64,000 nucleotides of DNA from Deltaproteobacteria bacterium (GTDB taxonomy: Bacteria > Desulfobacterota > Desulfobacteria > Desulfobacterales > JAHEIW01): assembly GCA_024639185.1 (NCBI GenBank), contig JAHEIW010000008.1, forward strand, positions 2,843 to 66,842, read 5' to 3'. The number at the start of each line of letters is the position of its first letter. Within the stretch, counting starts at the first letter, position 1. A program made the position numbers and the translations under genes. Positions 16,284-25,590 of this stretch are shown here, one piece after another. The notes under the pieces are model-generated. The model saw only the letters and a program-made list of their open reading frames with translations. It did not search any database and had not been told where the DNA came from.

Positions 16284-17885
16284 ATGAACGAACACAAAAA
16301 ACCTTCTGACTATTCATCATTTCTGGCCCAGACCCTCGACAAAAACGCTACTGCAGTTTATCAACTCGTTAACGCCACCCAAAACTACCTCACCGGGCTC
16401 TCCAAATATGCCGGTGATTTCATGATTCCTTATCTGATTTCCACCAGCTATTTTAAAAAAGTGGAGGATGAAAAACTATCGCAAACCTCCCCGTTGGATA
16501 GTCTTGCTGCATACCTGAAGCTATTGGATTTCAACCTTAATATATTCAATCGAGGCTTTTTCGGCGGTCTGGCATCCATCAACGGCTATGCCCAATTTGA
16601 AATGGGCAGTTTCATTTCCGCCGTTTATAATACCTTTTTGAATATGGAAGGCGAAGATCTATATACCTTCGCCGAGCGCCAGGCGCGCCTAATGGACCTG
16701 GTCGTAAATATCTACCCCCAGGCTATCCAGGCCATTGAACCCGAGTACGGCTTTCATTTTGAACGCGGAGAGCATAAACTGGTGGCAGAGACGGACCATT
16801 TTTACCTTTACCGAATCTCTCCCACAGATAAAACAGTAAAAATAAAAAAATCCGGAAAACCGGTTATCATTATCCCCCCGTATGTCCTGGGCGCCAATAT
16901 TCTGGGCTTTTTGCCCGGTGAAAACAGAAGTTATGCGCACTGTTTTGCCAACCGCGGAATTCCCACATATATCCGCATTTTAAAAGACATCGCAACCACA
17001 GAAGCCCTCCAGGTCATGACCGGGGAAAATGACGCCCGCGATACCCGGCTGTTTTGTGAGACCGTCAAGCAAAACCATGGCAAACCGGTTACCTTAAACG
17101 GCTATTGCCAGGGCGGATTTTCGGCATTGTGCAATCTGCTTTCCGGCGAGTTGGACGGGCTGGTGGATGCATTTATTACCTGTGTGGCTCCCATGGATGG
17201 TACGCGCAGCAAGGGGCTGGCAAATTTTCTAAAAACCCTGCCCCGGCGGTTTAACGACCTGACCTACGGCACCAAGACGCTGCCCAACGGTAATCGGGTA
17301 GCAGACGGCAAATTGATGGGCTGGGTCTATAAGCTCAAGAGCATCGAGAGCGAATCACCGATTTCCGCATTTTACCGGGATCTGATGATGTTCGCCCGGC
17401 AGGGCAAGAAAAATATTCAAATTAGCAAAACCGCGCAGGGCCTGAATTTTTGGCTGAACAATGAACGTTTCGACCTGCCTCTGGAAATCACCAAGCTGAG
17501 TTTTGCCTCCTATAACGTTCCGATTTCAGGTGATGGGACGCTTCCGGTCAAATTGTTTGACAAAAAACTCAATCTAAAGCGCCTCAAAGAGATGGCCATC
17601 CCCTGGCTAATTTGCTACGGCGAAGGCGACGATCTGGTGGAAAAAGAAACCGCCCTGGCTCCGCTGGACTACATCGAGGCTGAAGTCACTCCTTTCCCAA
17701 AAGGGCACGTGGCCATGGCAACCTCGTGGTCCGACCCCAAATCGGCCTGTGCCCTGCACACGCGGTTCGGAGATGGGAACTGGCGCGGCCCGGTTCGCTT
17801 TCAGCTGGATCTGGATCGCTCATCTTCAAAGTCCCGGTCACAGAAAGGGCCCGCAAAGACCAAAGGGAAACGCAGCAATGGATAG
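16284..17885 (+). CDS. Divergent PHA synthase-like protein (PhaC family alpha/beta hydrolase)
   Basis: A 533-residue protein with a PhaC-type catalytic layout. The Cys nucleophile is Cys275 in a lipase-like box GYCQGG. The acid is Asp449 or Asp450 (YGEGDDLVEKE) and the base His475 (FPKGHVAM). A roughly 180-residue N-terminal region precedes the hydrolase core, as in class I/II synthases, whereas the two other synthases here are the shorter class III type. Class I hallmarks beyond the box look weak, so polymerase activity is probable but not certain; a depolymerase or transferase role is possible. It starts 27 bp after a hairpin and ends overlapping the next start by 8 bp, in one operon with the phasins. 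Confidence 0.75.
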   Translation: MNEHKKPSDYSSFLAQTLDKNATAVYQLVNATQNYLTGLSKYAGDFMIPYLISTSYFKKVEDEKLSQTSPLDSLAAYLKLLDFNLNIFNRGFFGGLASINGYAQFEMGSFISAVYNTFLNMEGEDLYTFAERQARLMDLVVNIYPQAIQAIEPEYGFHFERGEHKLVAETDHFYLYRISPTDKTVKIKKSGKPVIIIPPYVLGANILGFLPGENRSYAHCFANRGIPTYIRILKDIATTEALQVMTGENDARDTRLFCETVKQNHGKPVTLNGYCQGGFSALCNLLSGELDGLVDAFITCVAPMDGTRSKGLANFLKTLPRRFNDLTYGTKTLPNGNRVADGKLMGWVYKLKSIESESPISAFYRDLMMFARQGKKNIQISKTAQGLNFWLNNERFDLPLEITKLSFASYNVPISGDGTLPVKLFDKKLNLKRLKEMAIPWLICYGEGDDLVEKETALAPLDYIEAEVTPFPKGHVAMATSWSDPKSACALHTRFGDGNWRGPVRFQLDLDRSSSKSRSQKGPAKTKGKRSNG

Positions 17886-18351
17886 GCAGTTTCTTGAATT
17901 CCTGGGAAGTTTTTTTCTCAATGCCGCCAAGGGTCAAAAACAGCTCGAAGATATGACCCGATGGATCGGCGACGGATTCAGCGGTTTCGACGACTTAACG
18001 CGCATGTTTCGCAAATTCTATGGCATGAATGCGCTGCCGCTGGCTTCACCGGATTACGCCAGGGCCTGGGAAAAGGCATCGGAAAATTTCAAGAAATCCT
18101 ATCATGAGTGGTTGAATCTCATGAACGTCATTCCCCAAAGCGAGTATAACGCCCTTAAGAAAAAATGCGAGGCTCTCGAAGAAAAAGTCGCAACCCAGGA
18201 TAAAACCATCCAACATCTGCGAGATCTGCTATCTGAAAAAGGCCTGCCTTATGCCGATGCGGTAAAGGGATTTACCGAAATGATGGAGCAGCAGGGACAC
18301 CAGTTCCAGGAACTCATGGACAGCGTGGGAAAGGCCTTTACAAAGGAATGA
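17878..18351 (+). CDS. Small PhaE/PhaR-subunit-like coiled-coil protein
   Basis: A 157-residue protein with an amphipathic N-terminus (FLEFLGSFFLNAAKGQKQLED), a central region resembling PhaE (SPDYARAWEKASENFKKSYHEW) and a C-terminal coiled coil (about residues 85-120: ALKKKCEALEEKVATQDKTI). The ATG at 17878 overlaps the end of the PhaC-like gene by 8 bp, implying translational coupling and a physical partner. It is about half the length of the PhaE proteins at 20.8-21.7 and 24.5-25.5 kb. Accessory-subunit function is inferred. Confidence 0.65.
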   Translation: MDRQFLEFLGSFFLNAAKGQKQLEDMTRWIGDGFSGFDDLTRMFRKFYGMNALPLASPDYARAWEKASENFKKSYHEWLNLMNVIPQSEYNALKKKCEALEEKVATQDKTIQHLRDLLSEKGLPYADAVKGFTEMMEQQGHQFQELMDSVGKAFTKE

Positions 18352-18464
18352 TTTTCTATTTCCTGGGCGGTATTGTTTGGGTGGTCTGAGCACGGCCTGA
18401 ACGCCCTGAATCATTACGCCGTTTGTCATCAATTCAACTGTGGCAGCATGCCTTCGACGCCTAC

Positions 18465-19511
18465 CTAAAACCAGGAGCGGTGGCTCCAGATATCCTGCTC
18501 CAGGTCTTCTTTGTCCTTTTGAAGGGTTAGATACATGGAAGCGTTCTGGATGGCCAGGGCACCTTGATGGGCCAGGGCTTGAACCAGGGTAACAAAATCC
18601 TGCGGAAACTCCCGTTTAATTTTGGTATACAGCCGCAACACCCCGATAATCTCATCCCGCGACTTAATCGGCGTAACGATCATAGAGACGATGCCTTCCT
18701 TCTTCATCTCTTTTTTGTATTGTATGCGTTTGTCTTTGGTTGCATCTTTGATCAAAAGGGTTTCGCCTTGAAGCGCCTGGGTGGCGCTTTGGGTAGCCGA
18801 TACCGGCCCCTTGTTTAAAAATTCATCACTGAGGCCATAGCTGGCCACCAGTTTCAAATCGCCGCTTTGTTTATCCAGCAAACGGATGGCCGCGCCTTTC
18901 ATTCCCAGCGCCTGGCTGATATCGACTGTCAGGTTGTTTAAGATCTTCTTTATATCCAGACTGGAATTAATATGCGAAGCCAGATCAAGAAAAAGGGTGG
19001 CGTTTTTCTGGATCCGGCCCACCAGCCGGGCATGCTCAATGGCAATGCCGCCCTGTTCGGCAAGGGCGGATAAAAAATCAATCTCATCTTTGCTGAAATC
19101 CCTGGTCTTGGCGGTATACAGGGATAAGATTCCCTTGGTCTGGTCTCTGACAATCACCGGTACGCTCAGGATTGTGGCAATACCTTCGGCTTTTTTGGCG
19201 TCATGATGTTCCAGACGCGGATCGGAGGTGGCGTCCCGAAAATGAAGATGGCCCGCCTTGATGATTTCCTTGACAAGCCGCTGGGCTTTCAGCGGTTTCT
19301 GGTGCAAATAGTTATCGGATAGCCCCTCCTGGGCCATGGGAACAAAGATATCCTTTCCCGCCTGGGCCAGAAACAAACAGGCGGCTTTGGCATCCATGGT
19401 TTCGATGGCGCTCTGTACAATTAAATCCAAGAGTTTTTCACTGGAAAGGGTCGTTCCAAAGGCCTTGCTCACCTTGCAAAATGTTCTGAAATAATCCTTT
19501 TCCTTTGCCAT
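18465..19511 (-). CDS. Tandem GAF-domain protein
   Basis: A 348-residue cytoplasmic protein with two GAF domains (about residues 22-160 and 172-320), each with the fold markers AKAACLFLAQ / MKGAAIRLLD and IGVLRLYTK / KGILSLYTA. No kinase, GGDEF, HD or DNA-binding domain follows, so it is a stand-alone sensor or ligand-binding protein. Its start lies 14 bp after the stop of the class III phaC gene, with GAGGAGA as ribosome site, so it is the last gene of the phaE-phaC operon. A role sensing redox or nucleotide state for PHA metabolism is speculation. Confidence 0.8.
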   Translation of the reverse strand: MAKEKDYFRTFCKVSKAFGTTLSSEKLLDLIVQSAIETMDAKAACLFLAQAGKDIFVPMAQEGLSDNYLHQKPLKAQRLVKEIIKAGHLHFRDATSDPRLEHHDAKKAEGIATILSVPVIVRDQTKGILSLYTAKTRDFSKDEIDFLSALAEQGGIAIEHARLVGRIQKNATLFLDLASHINSSLDIKKILNNLTVDISQALGMKGAAIRLLDKQSGDLKLVASYGLSDEFLNKGPVSATQSATQALQGETLLIKDATKDKRIQYKKEMKKEGIVSMIVTPIKSRDEIIGVLRLYTKIKREFPQDFVTLVQALAHQGALAIQNASMYLTLQKDKEDLEQDIWSHRSWF

Positions 19512-19525
19512 AAACTATCTCCTCA

Positions 19526-20719
19526 TTAGCCGGATCGTTGGGTATCCTTTCGAAGCCGTTGGGATGATTTAGATCTTCCGGCGGTCTTTACTTTTGTCTT
19601 TTTTGGGGCAGTTGACTTTTTCTTGCGCGGTTTTTGATCGGGCGCGTCTCTTTCTGCAAGCCAGGCTGCTATGCGCGGCGCAAATTCCTGCTGGCATTTG
19701 GAGCTCACATAGATACCGATATGCCCCGTTTCCAGGCAGACATCGGTTGTATCCTTACTGCCGACGCGGCTCGTCAGAAGCTCACAGGCTTGCGGTGGGA
19801 CCAGATGATCATATTTGCCATAAAAATTAATTAATGGCATCCTGAGATTCTTCAGATCAACCCGTCTGTCCCCTACTTCGAGCTTGCTTTGAATCAGCAG
19901 ATTTTTCTGGTAGAAATCCTTAATAAACTGGCGGAATGTTTCTCCTGGAAGATCCGGACTGTCAAAGATCCATTTTTCCATGCGGACGAAATTTTCGACA
20001 AACTTTTTATTGTCCATATTCTCAAGGAATCCCACGTATTTGTCGATCATCAAGCGGGCCGGATTCAGCAGCAGAAAGCCGAAGTTCATAACATCACCGG
20101 ATATATTGCCAAAGGTGTCGGTGAGGTGGTCCGGATCGACGGCCTTCATCCACACATGCAAAAGCCCTTTATCGGTGTCGAAATTTGTCGGGGTTACGGT
20201 GGTGACCAAATTCTTAATTTTGGCGGGATTTAAAGCCGAATAGATCACACTGAAGGTTCCACCCATGCAGATCCCCATGAGGTTTATCTTTTTCAGATGG
20301 TGTTTCTGCCGAATGAAATCAATCATGGTATCCATATAGCCATTGACATGGTCATCGATGGTCAGAAAACGGTCTTTGCGGGTCGGATAGCCCCAATCGA
20401 TCATGTAAAGATCGATACCGTGAGCCAGCAAAGTTTCAACAACGCTTCTTCCCGGTTGAAGATCCAGCATGGTTTCCCGGTTGATAAGCGCGTAAACCAC
20501 CAGTAACGGTGTTTTTAATTTGATATCGGTCACCGGTTTATAATGCTTCAGCTTTACCCGGTCTTCTTGACACACGACTTCGTATGGGGTTGCGGCAATT
20601 TCTGAATCCAGCGGCCCGAGCAGAACATCTGAAGCCTTGTGTGCCCGTGCGCGGGCTTTATCGGCATCTTCGACGAGCTTTGACAGGATAAGATCTACTG
20701 GAATTTTAGGCTCACCCAT
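19526..20719 (-). CDS. phaC: Class III PHA synthase catalytic subunit (copy 1)
   Basis: A 397-residue class III PhaC. The lipase-like box GICMGG carries the nucleophile Cys151; Asp304 (YGKYDHLVPP) and His333 (TGHIGIYVS) complete the triad. Class III landmarks LLVVYALINR, LQPGRS and DWGYPT are present. It polymerises (R)-3-hydroxyacyl-CoA at granule surfaces as a heteromer with PhaE, encoded just upstream. It has a 50-residue Lys/Arg/Ser-rich C-terminal tail (KPRKKKSTAPKKTKVK) absent from canonical PhaC; the tail could bind polymer-associated nucleic acid or granule proteins. Confidence 0.93.
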   Translation of the reverse strand: MGEPKIPVDLILSKLVEDADKARARAHKASDVLLGPLDSEIAATPYEVVCQEDRVKLKHYKPVTDIKLKTPLLVVYALINRETMLDLQPGRSVVETLLAHGIDLYMIDWGYPTRKDRFLTIDDHVNGYMDTMIDFIRQKHHLKKINLMGICMGGTFSVIYSALNPAKIKNLVTTVTPTNFDTDKGLLHVWMKAVDPDHLTDTFGNISGDVMNFGFLLLNPARLMIDKYVGFLENMDNKKFVENFVRMEKWIFDSPDLPGETFRQFIKDFYQKNLLIQSKLEVGDRRVDLKNLRMPLINFYGKYDHLVPPQACELLTSRVGSKDTTDVCLETGHIGIYVSSKCQQEFAPRIAAWLAERDAPDQKPRKKKSTAPKKTKVKTAGRSKSSQRLRKDTQRSG

Positions 20720-20772
20720 GATGTCACCCCGCTTTTTTGGGAATTAGGAATAGGGATTAAGCGATGGTCATA

Positions 20773-21666
20773 TTAATGCTTCAATTTTTTTTCCAATGCC
20801 TTTATTCGCTTTTTCAGCAGGTAAATATCCTTATAGAGATCATCCATATCTTTTTGTTTCGGGATGGGCAACATGTTTAGCATATCTTCCAGAAGGTCAT
20901 TTTTCGCGGCCGAAAATTCAGACATGGCATCCAGGGTTTTGCCCATTGTTTCAATATATTCGGTAGATTGGAATAGGGTCATGTAATGTCCCTCCAATAT
21001 TTTTATCCACATTTGATAATATTTTTGTGAATCTTCAGGCAACTCTCCTGCTTCAGAGAGCTCAGCGAGCTTTTCCTGAACAACACTGAATGACTTTGTC
21101 ATCGGCAGATATAGCAACCGAATGAACTCGCCAATGGCTGTCTGAAATAAATTGAATTTGTCCAGGGTCTGGTTTACTTTTTCCTGATAAAAACGGGTCA
21201 GTCCGAGTTGGGGAATATTGAAAAATTGCCTGAATTCTTTCTGGTAAATCTCATTCCAGGCTCTGAATGCATTTTCGTCAAGATCCTCAAATGTATAAGC
21301 CTCGGTTGATTTGCCGATCCGGCCCGCCCTTTCAAACCATTTCTGCTGGAACTCCATAAATCCGGCAAGAGTCGATTGGGCCAGCTGCATCAAAATTTCG
21401 GGCATGGTGCCGGATCCTTTAAACATGGAATCCATGATCTCGGGTCGGTTCATTGTCGACGACAGGACCTGCCAGGCTTTCATGGCGGCATCCAGCGACG
21501 CCTGTGCATGACTGGATGCGCCACCTGGAGATGCAGCCGAGGGCCTGATGGTAGCAGTTGCATCGGACCAACTCCGAAACATATTGCCCCAAACATCACC
21601 GGTCATCTTCATCCAGGCTGAAAGAAAATCTGGTCTGGTTTCATTTTTATCATGCTTTTCATTCAT
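20773..21666 (-). CDS. phaE: Class III PHA synthase subunit PhaE (copy 1)
   Basis: A 297-residue helical protein of the PhaE family. The conserved central part (FNIPQLGLTRFYQEKVNQ, about residues 150-170) is followed by a C-terminal coiled coil ending DDLYKDIYLLKKRIKALEKK (about 272-292), the region that activates PhaC. There is no catalytic motif, as expected. It precedes phaC copy 1 by 53 bp in the same operon. GAGGGGCGATCA precedes the start codon. Confidence 0.9.
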   Translation of the reverse strand: MNEKHDKNETRPDFLSAWMKMTGDVWGNMFRSWSDATATIRPSAASPGGASSHAQASLDAAMKAWQVLSSTMNRPEIMDSMFKGSGTMPEILMQLAQSTLAGFMEFQQKWFERAGRIGKSTEAYTFEDLDENAFRAWNEIYQKEFRQFFNIPQLGLTRFYQEKVNQTLDKFNLFQTAIGEFIRLLYLPMTKSFSVVQEKLAELSEAGELPEDSQKYYQMWIKILEGHYMTLFQSTEYIETMGKTLDAMSEFSAAKNDLLEDMLNMLPIPKQKDMDDLYKDIYLLKKRIKALEKKLKH

Positions 21667-21854
21667 TGATCGCCCCTCGCCCGGTTCCCGCAGAAATTTT
21701 TCGGTAACCGATCACAGCTGTTTACCGGATATCGAAGTTGGGGCCGTTTGTCAACGCAGCAGTTACTGTAAATACAGGACTGTCAGATTAACAGAAGAAG
21801 TCACTCAGAAACAGCGGAGCAGGTGTGCTTGTGTTGAGTTGGCTCAACCGGTTT

Positions 21855-22709
21855 CTATTTTGTAATGAATTTTTGAATCGCCTTATCCCGCATTTCGTTC
21901 GGCTGAAATAAAATCGAGAAATGATTTGTGCCGTCTACGTTTAGGCAATGCGCATTGGGGATTTCTGAAACCATCTTTTCAACAGCTGATTCGGGTAAAA
22001 CGAGGTCATCGCGGCTTAAGATACCATTTGTAGCCCGCAGGATCAGCACCGGGCAGGAGACTTTTGGATAGTATGCGGAGGGAACTTCCTGCTGGATATT
22101 TTGGATCTCCTCCCGGATGTGTTCCGGATTGATTCTTGAGCGCAGCCCGCCTTCCACCGCTTCTGACTCGTACTGGAAGTAGTCCTCGATCGCCTGTGAC
22201 CAGGGTTGCAGAAAAGGCGCCCGTTTCATATGGGCCACATAGGCATCGAAGGAGCGAAAAACTTGCCCCAATCGGTCCAAGGAAGGTTTTATAGCAACCG
22301 TAACCTTTTCCCATTGATCTTGCGTAAGTTGTCCGCCGCCATCCATCAGAATAATTTTTTCGGTCCGCTCGGGATAATGGGCTGCGAATGCCAGTGAGAT
22401 AAATGCGCCCAGGGAATGGCCCATCAGGACAATTTTCTCCTGCTTGAGCTCATCTAATACGCACAAAATATCCTGGGTGTGATGCCGCATAGCGTATCCG
22501 GCGGAGGGCTTATCTGAAAGTCCCCTGCCGCGCAGATCGATGGCCAGAATCGTATTTTCAGGGGTCAAGGATGATGCCATCACATCCCAACAACGGCAGT
22601 TTGCGGTGAGGCCGTGGATACAAAGTACCTGACGGCCCTTCCCTTCCCAGATGGCCATCTGCATTGCTATTCCGTCCCCATTGACTTTTCGCATGATGGG
22701 CTCGGTCAT
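21855..22709 (-). CDS. Alpha/beta-fold hydrolase
   Basis: A 284-residue alpha/beta hydrolase. The oxyanion-region motif is CIHGLTAN, the nucleophile elbow is MGHSLGA with Ser99, and the likely catalytic base is His263 (GTNHFSIL). DLRGRGLSDKP is typical of the epoxide hydrolase/haloperoxidase-like group. It sits between the two phaE-phaC pairs, 34 bp downstream of phaC copy 2, so it may act on hydroxyacyl esters or oligomers, for example as an intracellular PHA oligomer hydrolase. That role is inferred from position. ATG 22709 is preferred, with GAGGA 6 nt upstream; ATG 22715 abuts that site. Confidence 0.8.
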   Translation of the reverse strand: MTEPIMRKVNGDGIAMQMAIWEGKGRQVLCIHGLTANCRCWDVMASSLTPENTILAIDLRGRGLSDKPSAGYAMRHHTQDILCVLDELKQEKIVLMGHSLGAFISLAFAAHYPERTEKIILMDGGGQLTQDQWEKVTVAIKPSLDRLGQVFRSFDAYVAHMKRAPFLQPWSQAIEDYFQYESEAVEGGLRSRINPEHIREEIQNIQQEVPSAYYPKVSCPVLILRATNGILSRDDLVLPESAVEKMVSEIPNAHCLNVDGTNHFSILFQPNEMRDKAIQKFITK

Positions 22710-22743
22710 GGTCATTCCTCTATGTTTTCGGTTCTTTTAAGGT

Positions 22744-23805
22744 CTAACGCTTTTTAATCCACTTCGCAATTTTAGGGCTTATGGTTTTATAGGATTTGCT
22801 GCCCACAAATATGCCCACATGACCGGTGTCAACGCCAATCGTGGTGACATCTTTGGACCCTACTGCCTTCGAGAGGGGTTTGGCAGTAGACATGGGTGCA
22901 AGATAATCGTTTTTGCCAAAAACATTTAGCAGCGGGCATTTAATTTTGCCCAGATCCACTTTTTGACCGTCCAAAATGAGGCGGTTCCGTATCAGCAGGT
23001 TCTGTTGCAGGAAGTCTCTGATCCACTCTCGAAAGACTTCACCTGCCATATCGGGGCTGTCAAATATCCATTTTTCCATACGTAAAAAGGTACTGACGAA
23101 TTTAGGATTTTCAATGCCCTCCAAAAGCTGGATATATTTAGTTGCCGTGGCAACGGGCGAGACAAGCAGATACAGGATATTGGCCAGGTCTCCGGGCAGA
23201 TTACCGAGTCCTTCCACGGCCTTGTCCACATTGAAACCCTTGGCCCATAAAAACAGACCGGCGTCATCGATGTCAAACTCGGTTGGTGTTGCCAGCGTGA
23301 TCAGATTCTTAATCTTTTTACGGTGCAGGGCGGTATAAATCACACTGAAGGTTCCCCCCATACAAACGCCCATTAAATTGATCTTTTGGGTTTTGGTTTC
23401 AGATCGAATCCATTTCACCGCCGTGTCCATATAATAATTGATGTAATCATCTATACCCAAATACCGATCCGCACCCGTCGGGTAGCCCCAATCGATCAAA
23501 TACACATCCAGGCCCTCGTTGAGCAGATTTTGGATGAAGCTTCGGCCAGGCTCCAGATCGAGCATGATGTATCGATTGATGAGTGCATAAACAATTAAAA
23601 CCGGTGTGGCATGTATTTTTTTCTTTTTCACCCGGCGGTGATAATGCAACAGCTTCATCTTATCTTCGGTATAGACAACATCAGCGGGCGTCTTTGCGAC
23701 TTGATAATCCGGATTGTCAGCGAGCACCTCGGTCGCGCGGAATACTTTTTTCGGAAATTCCTTTAGATCTTTTTCGATGCTTTCAATGATATCCTGATAA
23801 TTCAT
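22744..23805 (-). CDS. phaC: Class III PHA synthase catalytic subunit (copy 2)
   Basis: A 353-residue class III PhaC, close to the usual length. The nucleophile is Cys148 in GVCMGG, with Asp300 (FGKNDYLAPM) and His329 (DTGHVGIFVG). It shares the VLIVYALINRY, LEPGRS and DWGYPTGADRY segments with copy 1, so the two are clear paralogs, but it lacks the basic C-terminal tail. A 655-bp spacer full of palindromic repeats separates it from its likely partner phaE copy 2. The ribosome site is weak (no clear GGAG), which may lower its expression or mean the start lies elsewhere. Confidence 0.93.
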   Translation of the reverse strand: MNYQDIIESIEKDLKEFPKKVFRATEVLADNPDYQVAKTPADVVYTEDKMKLLHYHRRVKKKKIHATPVLIVYALINRYIMLDLEPGRSFIQNLLNEGLDVYLIDWGYPTGADRYLGIDDYINYYMDTAVKWIRSETKTQKINLMGVCMGGTFSVIYTALHRKKIKNLITLATPTEFDIDDAGLFLWAKGFNVDKAVEGLGNLPGDLANILYLLVSPVATATKYIQLLEGIENPKFVSTFLRMEKWIFDSPDMAGEVFREWIRDFLQQNLLIRNRLILDGQKVDLGKIKCPLLNVFGKNDYLAPMSTAKPLSKAVGSKDVTTIGVDTGHVGIFVGSKSYKTISPKIAKWIKKR

Positions 23806-24460
23806 TATGAGTAACCGTTCATAGGTTCTGGGATTACGATAATTCCTGTTATCGCAAACGGGTGCGATGTTCCATAAAATTCGTGCCGGTCATGTCATTT
23901 TCTGAAAGGCGCTATGAATCTCAAAGTAGCTGTGCCCCGATATTTGGGATTCGACCCACCACAAAAATTGAACCAAATACTTCGGTGCCCATCATCCCAA
24001 ATATCGGGACACTGTGTCGCTAATCGGTTAATAATCAGCATATCGCCTTTCAGAAAAAATCATGCCCGCCAGGCAGCTTCAGCGGAGGCAACTTCTATGT
24101 TGGCTCGCAATGGATCCTGGCAATATTGAAGATTATTCATAGGATGCAACACTTGTAGCTGTTTAAAAAAGTATCAATTAATCAATCGAGGGGTCGAGGC
24201 GTTTTTCCATCCAATCCCTCAAAATAGCGGAATGAATTATCAGCAGCGAAATCGTGCACTGTCTGAATGGTTTAGGGCGCGTTGCGAAAGAACAGCAATA
24301 ACCCCAAAGCTACGAAAGGGGGCAAATTTGAAGTTGCGTCCAGCCCATTATTTTATATTTGAATTCTGTTCTTTTGCTACACTCCCTTAACCATGAGTTT
24401 GCACGATGAAGTCGCTGATATTTCATTCTGCGATCGATTAAAGAAAAACTCCCCGAACCC
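23806..24460. other. 655-bp spacer between phaE2 and phaC2, filled with repeats
   Basis: No supportable gene. Two nested palindromic elements (23897-24060 and 24176-24471) take up most of it. The open frames here read through the palindromes and have no protein-like character. Confidence 0.7.
23897..24060. repeat. Nested palindromic element with terminal inverted repeats (family C)
   Basis: The ends are ATTTTCTGAAAGGCGCTAT (23897-23915) and its near-complement (24040-24060). Inside is a perfect 15-bp inverted pair CCCGATATTTGGGAT (23936-23950) / ATCCCAAATATCGGG (23994-24008). At about 164 bp with no coding sequence it looks MITE-like. Confidence 0.75.
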
Positions 24461-24471
24461 TCAATTAATCA
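24176..24471. repeat. Palindromic element with terminal inverted repeats (family D, full copy)
   Basis: The left end (TTAATCAATCGAGGGGTCGA then GGCGTTTTTC) is an imperfect complement of the right end (GAAAAACTCCCCGAACCC then TCAATTAATC). Inner arms CAGCGAAATCGTGCA / TGCACGATGAAGTCGCTG are also inverted. A half copy lies at 14726-14823. The right terminus contains the stop codon of phaE copy 2. Confidence 0.7.
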
Positions 24472-25483
24472 TCTTGGACTTTTTCGCTTTTTTAGAAGCT
24501 TTAGCCGCGGCTTTTGATTTTAGGCGCCGCTTCGCCTCAGATTTTACCGATGGCTTTTTCTTAGACAAACCGCTCTCAACGATTTTCAATTTTCGTTTCA
24601 GCGCTTTTATCATCTTTTTTTGCTCACGGATCAGGTCGTCCTGTTTGCGCGTCTTTTTTTTCAGATCATAGATTCCCTTGTAAACATCTTCCATTTCTTT
24701 TCTTGTTGGAATCGAAAGCGACCGGAACCAAATATCCCTGGTGATGTTGTGCTTTTTCTTATACTCTAAATATTTTTCAACCAGGTCCACCACATTTTTT
24801 ACACCATCGGGGGATTTGATATATTCGTCATATCTTTTCTCAAGAATGTTGACCGCATAATCATAGATTTCTTTAGCGCTTTTGAAGCCGTCCTCAGCCT
24901 TTTCTCTGCGTTTAATCGCCTGTTGCAGCACGTCCAGGGCATCTTTTAAAGGCATGCTGAATTTCACTATAAAATCTCCAACAGCCCCCATGAATTGGTG
25001 ATAAGAATCAATGGCGGCCATGATCTGATGCTGGGCTTCTCTGTGAATACCGAATTGGGGAACACCGACGAACTTGCCGATATTTGCCTGATAAAGGTTT
25101 AGATACTGTTGTGTCATTTTATCGTAGATCTCATTCAGCATTTCGTCAGTATCATCCCCGGCATAAGTGGCCTTGGCCGCCTCTAAGACGGTATTCATGA
25201 ATTCGATATACATATGTCCGTTTTGAATGAGGCTTTGCAAGATTTTATTTTGGGTCTCAACATCGATAGAAGACCCACCTTTTGACAGAGCTTCCTGCAG
25301 GCCTTCCATCCAGGACTTAAATAAGGCTTGGGCATCTTTTCCTTTGGCCTTGGCGGATGGGTCGGCAAAGAAATTTTGGCCGGCTTTTTGAAACCATTCC
25401 CAATATTTTTCGGGGTTCGTTTCTGAATATCCCGGATATAACCCTTTTAGCATTTGTAGAAAAAGATCTGCTCCGCTGTCCAT
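24461..25483 (-). CDS. phaE: Class III PHA synthase subunit PhaE (copy 2)
   Basis: A 340-residue PhaE-family protein. It carries the conserved VGVPQFGIHREAQHQI segment (about 140-155) equivalent to that in copy 1, and a coiled-coil C-terminus with DVYKGIYDLKKKTRKQDDLI. A strongly basic tail of about 35 residues follows (KPSVKSEAKRRLKSKAAAKA and onward), similar in character to the tail on PhaC copy 1. The tail may contact DNA or the granule surface. The last codons run into the terminal repeat of the palindromic element. AGGAGCCCTGAT precedes the ATG. Confidence 0.88.
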   Translation of the reverse strand: MDSGADLFLQMLKGLYPGYSETNPEKYWEWFQKAGQNFFADPSAKAKGKDAQALFKSWMEGLQEALSKGGSSIDVETQNKILQSLIQNGHMYIEFMNTVLEAAKATYAGDDTDEMLNEIYDKMTQQYLNLYQANIGKFVGVPQFGIHREAQHQIMAAIDSYHQFMGAVGDFIVKFSMPLKDALDVLQQAIKRREKAEDGFKSAKEIYDYAVNILEKRYDEYIKSPDGVKNVVDLVEKYLEYKKKHNITRDIWFRSLSIPTRKEMEDVYKGIYDLKKKTRKQDDLIREQKKMIKALKRKLKIVESGLSKKKPSVKSEAKRRLKSKAAAKASKKAKKSKMIN

Positions 25484-25590
25484 ATCAGGGCTCCTATTGC
25501 CAATAAGATCGCAACGACTAAATGCAAAAATAATGAATATTAAACCCGCTCACTTTAAAGATGGAATTGAAAATTGAATATTTTAAGCAT

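Noticed and set aside
23914-24129. A 71-codon gene in the phaC2-phaE2 spacer
   Set aside because: It translates the family C palindrome; no ribosome site or protein-like character.
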